A stretch of DNA of 64,000 bases, from NCBI RefSeq assembly GCF_000758545.1, contig NZ_CP009279.1, positions 3,534,001 through 3,598,000 of the forward strand, given 5' to 3'. The notes beneath the pieces are model-generated. The model worked only from the letters and a program-made list of their open reading frames with translations, searched no databases and was not told the DNA's origin. Position 1 is the stretch's first letter. Each line of letters starts with the position of its first letter. The position numbers were made by a program, and so were the translations under genes. Shown in pieces: positions 60,569 to 64,000 of the stretch. The stretch comes from Paenibacillus sp. FSL H7-0737. GTDB lineage: Bacteria; Bacillota; Bacilli; Paenibacillales; Paenibacillaceae.

Positions 60569-60886
60569 ATGAGTTATGGGCCAAACGAGAATCAAAACTA
60601 TTATCCTCCCCCGCCTCCACCAACACCGATGAATGGTAAGTCAATCGCTGGTTTCGTCTTAGGAGTGCTTTCCATAATTGTTCCTTATATCGGATTTTTG
60701 TTAGGGATTGTAGCGGTTATTCTGTCTGCCCTATCCCTTAAAGAAATACGGATTCGGTATGAGCAAGGAAGAGGCTTAGCTATTGCGGGTCTGGTATGCG
60801 GGATTGTCGGCACTCTACTTTACGCCATATTAATTTTATTTTTTATTATTTTTATATACGCAGCAGCAAGTTACACCCCCTACTGA
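60569..60886 (+). CDS. Small DUF4190-type membrane protein
   Basis: 105 residues. A polyproline N-terminus (NYYPPPPPPTPMNGK) is followed by two membrane hairpins: SIAGFVLGVLSIIVPYIGFL and a segment with RGLAIAGLVCGIVGTLLYAI. GKSIAGFVLGVLS and GRGLAIAGLVCGI are the duplicated DUF4190 signature. The start is ATG 60569 behind TAGGAGG; a GTG at 60560 is in frame but too close to the site. Function unknown. It follows the acetyltransferase by 24 nt, probably in one operon. Confidence 0.82.
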   Translation: MSYGPNENQNYYPPPPPPTPMNGKSIAGFVLGVLSIIVPYIGFLLGIVAVILSALSLKEIRIRYEQGRGLAIAGLVCGIVGTLLYAILILFFIIFIYAAASYTPY

Positions 60887-60891
60887 TCCAC

Positions 60892-60946
60892 ACAAAAAAA
60901 AAGGATCTCTACAGCCAACCTAATGGCTGCAGAGATCCTTTTTCCT
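60892..60946. terminator. Bidirectional terminator
   Basis: AAGGATCTCT-CAGCCA pairs with TGGCTG-AGAGATCCTT (60901-60917 / 60924-60940, one mismatch) and is flanked by A residues on the left and T residues on the right. It serves both the plus-strand pair and the converging two-component operon. Confidence 0.9.
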
Positions 60947-60962
60947 TTCCTATGAACAGAAT

Positions 60963-62147
60963 TCAATAGGTTCCATTGTTAAGCTGCTGACGATACTCCG
61001 TAGGAGTTACGAGGAACCGCTTGCGGAACATCTGTGTAAAATGTCGCATGTCCTGATATCCAATACGTTCGGCGATTTCTGCCACCTTAAGCTTCGAGTT
61101 TACTAGCAGCAGCTTCGCTTGCTCCAATCGTAAGGATGTCACATATTCTTTATAGCCTTGACCCGTCTTCTGTTTAAATAATTGACTGAAGTAGACCGGA
61201 TTCAGAAATACAACGGAAGCAATCTTTTCCAAAGTAAGGTCTTCGTAATAGTGTTCCTTTACATATTGCAATGCGATGTCGATTGCTTTTTCGCCACTAC
61301 CTTTCGCTGGCGTTAAATCCAATGCTTGCGAATTCACCGCCTCTCTTAAGCTCGTTACGATCTGAGGGACAGTATTTATATCGTAGCTAAGTCCGGAATG
61401 GATCATTTGGAAAGGTGTTCTTAAATATTGCTTCAAATAGGTCCGCCCATCTTCCAGAAAAGATTCTAATTTTGCTTCTTCCCTTAAGGTGATTAATCCC
61501 AGCAGACTCTGTCGGTCATAACTGACCACAAACCCGCTCCCGTCCCGCTCTATCAGCTCAGTTAACACATTCTCTACAATAAAATGTTCTATCCGAATGT
61601 TTTTATCACCCGCATCCATTTGCAGCAAAATCAAATAGAAATATTGATGGTCTTCTATTAATTGGCTGATGTCTAAATTACCGAGATTAAAACCAGAAGC
61701 GAGCCTCTGAAATACACCTTCTCTTAAATATTTCAGACTTGACCTTAATCGGTCTTCATCTTTAATAAGCTTATGATCCTGCTCTATTTCTAGCGATAAG
61801 TTACTAATAATCTCAAGTAGCTTGCTTTTGCCGATCGGCTTAAGTAGATAATCTCTCGCTCCAAGACGAACGGCCTCCTGCGCATAGGCGAACTCACTGT
61901 GTGCAGAGATGACCACCCATTTGACATAAGGATACCGCCGCTTAGAAATCCTCATGAACTCTAGGCCATTCATACCGGGCATAAGAATATCTGTTAAGAC
62001 GATATGGATGGACTGTTCCTCCATAATCTTGACAGCTTCTTCTGTCGACGCAGCAACATGTACACAATAATCTGGATAGATACTTCTTATAGTGCGCTTA
62101 ATGCCTTCTCGGATCACCCGTTCATCATCAGCTATGAGAATGTTCAC
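60963..62147 (-). CDS. YesN-type response regulator (REC + AraC helix-turn-helix)
   Basis: About 394 residues. The receiver domain (about 1-120) has the acidic pair DDE, phospho-acceptor Asp in VLTDILMPGMNG and Lys in DYLLKPIGK. A central linker of about 170 residues leads to a C-terminal AraC domain (DLTLEKIASVVFLNPVYFSQ, KVAEIAERIGYQDMRHFTQM, VTPTEYRQ). The frame opens at 62189, but AAGGAGAG before GTG 62147 gives a proper receiver N-terminus (VNILIADDE). It overlaps the kinase gene by 20 nt. Such pairs usually control a sugar ABC importer, which would lie beyond the right edge. Confidence 0.93.
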   Translation of the reverse strand: MNILIADDERVIREGIKRTIRSIYPDYCVHVAASTEEAVKIMEEQSIHIVLTDILMPGMNGLEFMRISKRRYPYVKWVVISAHSEFAYAQEAVRLGARDYLLKPIGKSKLLEIISNLSLEIEQDHKLIKDEDRLRSSLKYLREGVFQRLASGFNLGNLDISQLIEDHQYFYLILLQMDAGDKNIRIEHFIVENVLTELIERDGSGFVVSYDRQSLLGLITLREEAKLESFLEDGRTYLKQYLRTPFQMIHSGLSYDINTVPQIVTSLREAVNSQALDLTPAKGSGEKAIDIALQYVKEHYYEDLTLEKIASVVFLNPVYFSQLFKQKTGQGYKEYVTSLRLEQAKLLLVNSKLKVAEIAERIGYQDMRHFTQMFRKRFLVTPTEYRQQLNNGTY

Positions 62148-63933
62148 GACTATGCTCTCCTTCCTGCGGAATCGGCAGCATGATAGCAACCTCGGTTCCT
62201 TCTCCAGGTAAGCTTCGAATCACAAGACCATAGGATTCTCCGAACATATGCTGGAGCCGCCGATGCAGATTTTGAAGACCGATCCCCATTTTTCCATTTT
62301 CTTTCGTTGTAGGTCGATCCAAGGATTCCACCAGCGCATTCAGCTTCTCTGCATCCATACCTTTGCCATTATCTTGAACGACGATGTTCAGCACTCCAGT
62401 TTCTTCAAGTATACTCACCTTCAGAATACCTTGACGATCGAGCGATTCCAAGCCATGTTTTACAGCATTTTCAATGACCGGTTGTACAGTCATCTTGGGA
62501 AGGCGAACCTCAAGCCATCGTTCATCTATATTTATCTCAATCCGTAGACGACCTTCCAACCGGATAGAAATAATATTTAGATAGTGCCCGATTTGTTCCA
62601 GTTCTTCTCTTAGCGTGACTTCTACATCAACTTCCCAATGACTGCTGTACCGGAACATCGAAGATAGCGAGAGAACAAGTTCACCTAGTTGCTCATTCCC
62701 TTCCTCATCCAGCATCCAATAAATCATATCCAGAGTATTGTATAGAAAATGTGGGTTCACTTGAGATTGCAAGGCATGAAGCTCAGCATTCTTCTCACTA
62801 ACGGAAGATAGTTTTACCCGCTCGATTAGTTCTTCGATTCGGCTAACCATCCGATTAAACGAAGCAACAAGAATATTAATCTCTTGATAAGAAGAAACAT
62901 TCACCATTCCCCGAAAATTACCGATCTCCACCTGCTTCATCTCTCGAATCACCTTTTTAAGCGGCAAAGAAATCGTTCGTGAAACAATAGAAGCTATAAA
63001 AGTAGAGACGAGAACAAGAATCGAAAATACAATGAAAAGATACCGTTTCATCTCTACCAGCTCTACATTTAAATCGCGATTAGGTGTGATACTAAGCACC
63101 CACCAACCTGAGAAGGACAGTTTAGAAGCGACAAGCAGACGATTGGCTGTCTGTTCAACCACAACATTCTGGGAGTTCTGCAAAGACGGGAGCTGAGTTA
63201 AATCTGGTTCCTGATCTTCGGCAGAGGATACGAATCGTCCATCCTGCGACATTAAATACACCTGGCTATGCTCACCCAGCTTCACATTATCCAACGCATC
63301 CAGAACAGGCTTCGGATTCGTCTCGTACAGAACAATGCCAATCGGTTTGTGTTCATTGAGATCGTAAATCTGACGGCCGAACGCAAACACAGGGCTATCC
63401 TCCACTTGATCGATAAGAGAATGTTCATAGACGCCGAGCCAGACCATTTTACCGGAGGAAGCTTGCAGCTGATGGTACCAATCTTCCTTCATATATTCGG
63501 GATCAACCACATTCATATAGTTTCCGTAATTATAGATCTTACCTTTATCTGTAATGACATGAATACCTACGAGATCATCCCGAGAATAAAATATAGCTCC
63601 CAAAATATTGGTAATTGTCTGTTCATTGATGTAAGCTACCGCGGGCTCTGTGCTTGTCTCATTAATCAAACGTATCAATTCAAAGTTATTACTGAGTGAT
63701 TTAGAGAGACTATCATACCCTTTGTACAGTAAGCTGAATAGATCCGCTGTCTGAGCGACATTCTTCTGCGACAAATCACTTATTTTCTCATGAAACTGTA
63801 CGGTTGTCCGGTTGTAATAGAGCAGACTCACAATTAATAGAATGCTAGACATGCAAAAAAGAAACAGCAAAAACAATCGATGGTGGATGGAATGAAAGCT
63901 GTTTCTCAAAAAGGCTTCCCTCCTCAAACTCAT
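62128..63933 (-). CDS. YesM-type sensor histidine kinase
   Basis: About 601 residues: one N-terminal helix (about 18-42), a large extracellular dCache-type sensor (about 45-290), a second helix (about 295-320), HAMP (about 325-375), His_kinase with QSQVNPHFLYNTLDMIYWML (phospho-acceptor His) and HATPase_c (VIENAVKHGLES, QDNGKGMD, GIGLQNLHRRL). The start at 63933 has a weak ribosome-binding site; a TTG at about 63909 behind GAGGAGGG is an alternative. Coupled to the YesN-type regulator. The ligand is probably a sugar or a solute-binding protein. Confidence 0.92.
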   Translation of the reverse strand: MSLRREAFLRNSFHSIHHRLFLLFLFCMSSILLIVSLLYYNRTTVQFHEKISDLSQKNVAQTADLFSLLYKGYDSLSKSLSNNFELIRLINETSTEPAVAYINEQTITNILGAIFYSRDDLVGIHVITDKGKIYNYGNYMNVVDPEYMKEDWYHQLQASSGKMVWLGVYEHSLIDQVEDSPVFAFGRQIYDLNEHKPIGIVLYETNPKPVLDALDNVKLGEHSQVYLMSQDGRFVSSAEDQEPDLTQLPSLQNSQNVVVEQTANRLLVASKLSFSGWWVLSITPNRDLNVELVEMKRYLFIVFSILVLVSTFIASIVSRTISLPLKKVIREMKQVEIGNFRGMVNVSSYQEINILVASFNRMVSRIEELIERVKLSSVSEKNAELHALQSQVNPHFLYNTLDMIYWMLDEEGNEQLGELVLSLSSMFRYSSHWEVDVEVTLREELEQIGHYLNIISIRLEGRLRIEINIDERWLEVRLPKMTVQPVIENAVKHGLESLDRQGILKVSILEETGVLNIVVQDNGKGMDAEKLNALVESLDRPTTKENGKMGIGLQNLHRRLQHMFGESYGLVIRSLPGEGTEVAIMLPIPQEGEHSREHSHS

Positions 63934-64000
63934 CTGTCCTGCTGCTTCTTCATTATAATTCCATTATTGTAATTTGCAATATAGATTTATCCTTTTACTG

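Overview
The window reads as low-to-mid GC Gram-positive (Bacillota) chromosome, most like Paenibacillus. Ribosome-binding sites are strong AGGAGG-type, start codons include GTG, and sigma-A-type promoters are easy to see. It carries many AraC/YesN regulators, a YtrA-like ABC operon, split lactate-racemase maturation genes and a large stock of carbohydrate-active enzymes. No rRNA, tRNA or CRISPR array was seen. Genus is inferred from gene content and protein style, not from a marker gene.

1-5 kb is a visibly GC-richer block for acidic polysaccharide use: the tail of a sugar ABC permease, a GH88 unsaturated glucuronyl hydrolase, a secreted PL6 lyase with two discoidin domains and a beta-propeller glycosidase. 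It ends at a decayed MFS transporter remnant. 5.2-12 kb holds a secreted M1 metallopeptidase behind four 11-bp direct repeats, then a BlaI/BlaR1-type regulatory island. In that island two repressors, perfect operators and an M56 membrane protease surround a secreted protein whose domain is repeated as the sensor domain of the protease. 12-22 kb is patchier: a 1050-residue hybrid histidine kinase, a frameshifted DUF6138-like gene, a glycine-rich repeat protein flanked by repeated dyad motifs, an IS-end-like remnant, an asparagine-synthase fragment and an autoregulated TetR operon.

22-31 kb (mostly minus strand) has asnB with an immunity-like protein, an alpha/beta hydrolase, a MarR/DUF896 pair, a GntR-ABC-histidine kinase operon and an aspartoacylase-like M14 enzyme.

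31-57 kb is a sugar-acid catabolic island and the most interesting part. A minus-strand operon encodes a LarA-superfamily nickel-pincer isomerase, a mannonate-oxidoreductase-like SDR, LarE, gluconokinase, LarB, LarC1, LarC2 and a nickel permease, with a divergent ROK regulator. Further on lie two GPH glucuronide symporters, 6-phosphogluconate dehydrogenase, beta-glucuronidase, glucuronate isomerase and a second ROK regulator, with related palindromic operators. Together they can be read as glucuronide -> glucuronate -> fructuronate -> mannonate -> (nickel 2-epimerase) gluconate -> 6-phosphogluconate -> ribulose-5-phosphate. This would bypass mannonate dehydratase and the KDG steps, none of which is present here. 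Between the halves sits a Gfo/Idh/MocA plus TIM-barrel isomerase operon with an AraC regulator. A GH4 alpha-galactosidase with its AraC regulator follows.

57-64 kb holds a GrpB-family protein, an MFS exporter, a GNAT acetyltransferase, a small membrane protein and a YesM/YesN-type two-component pair.
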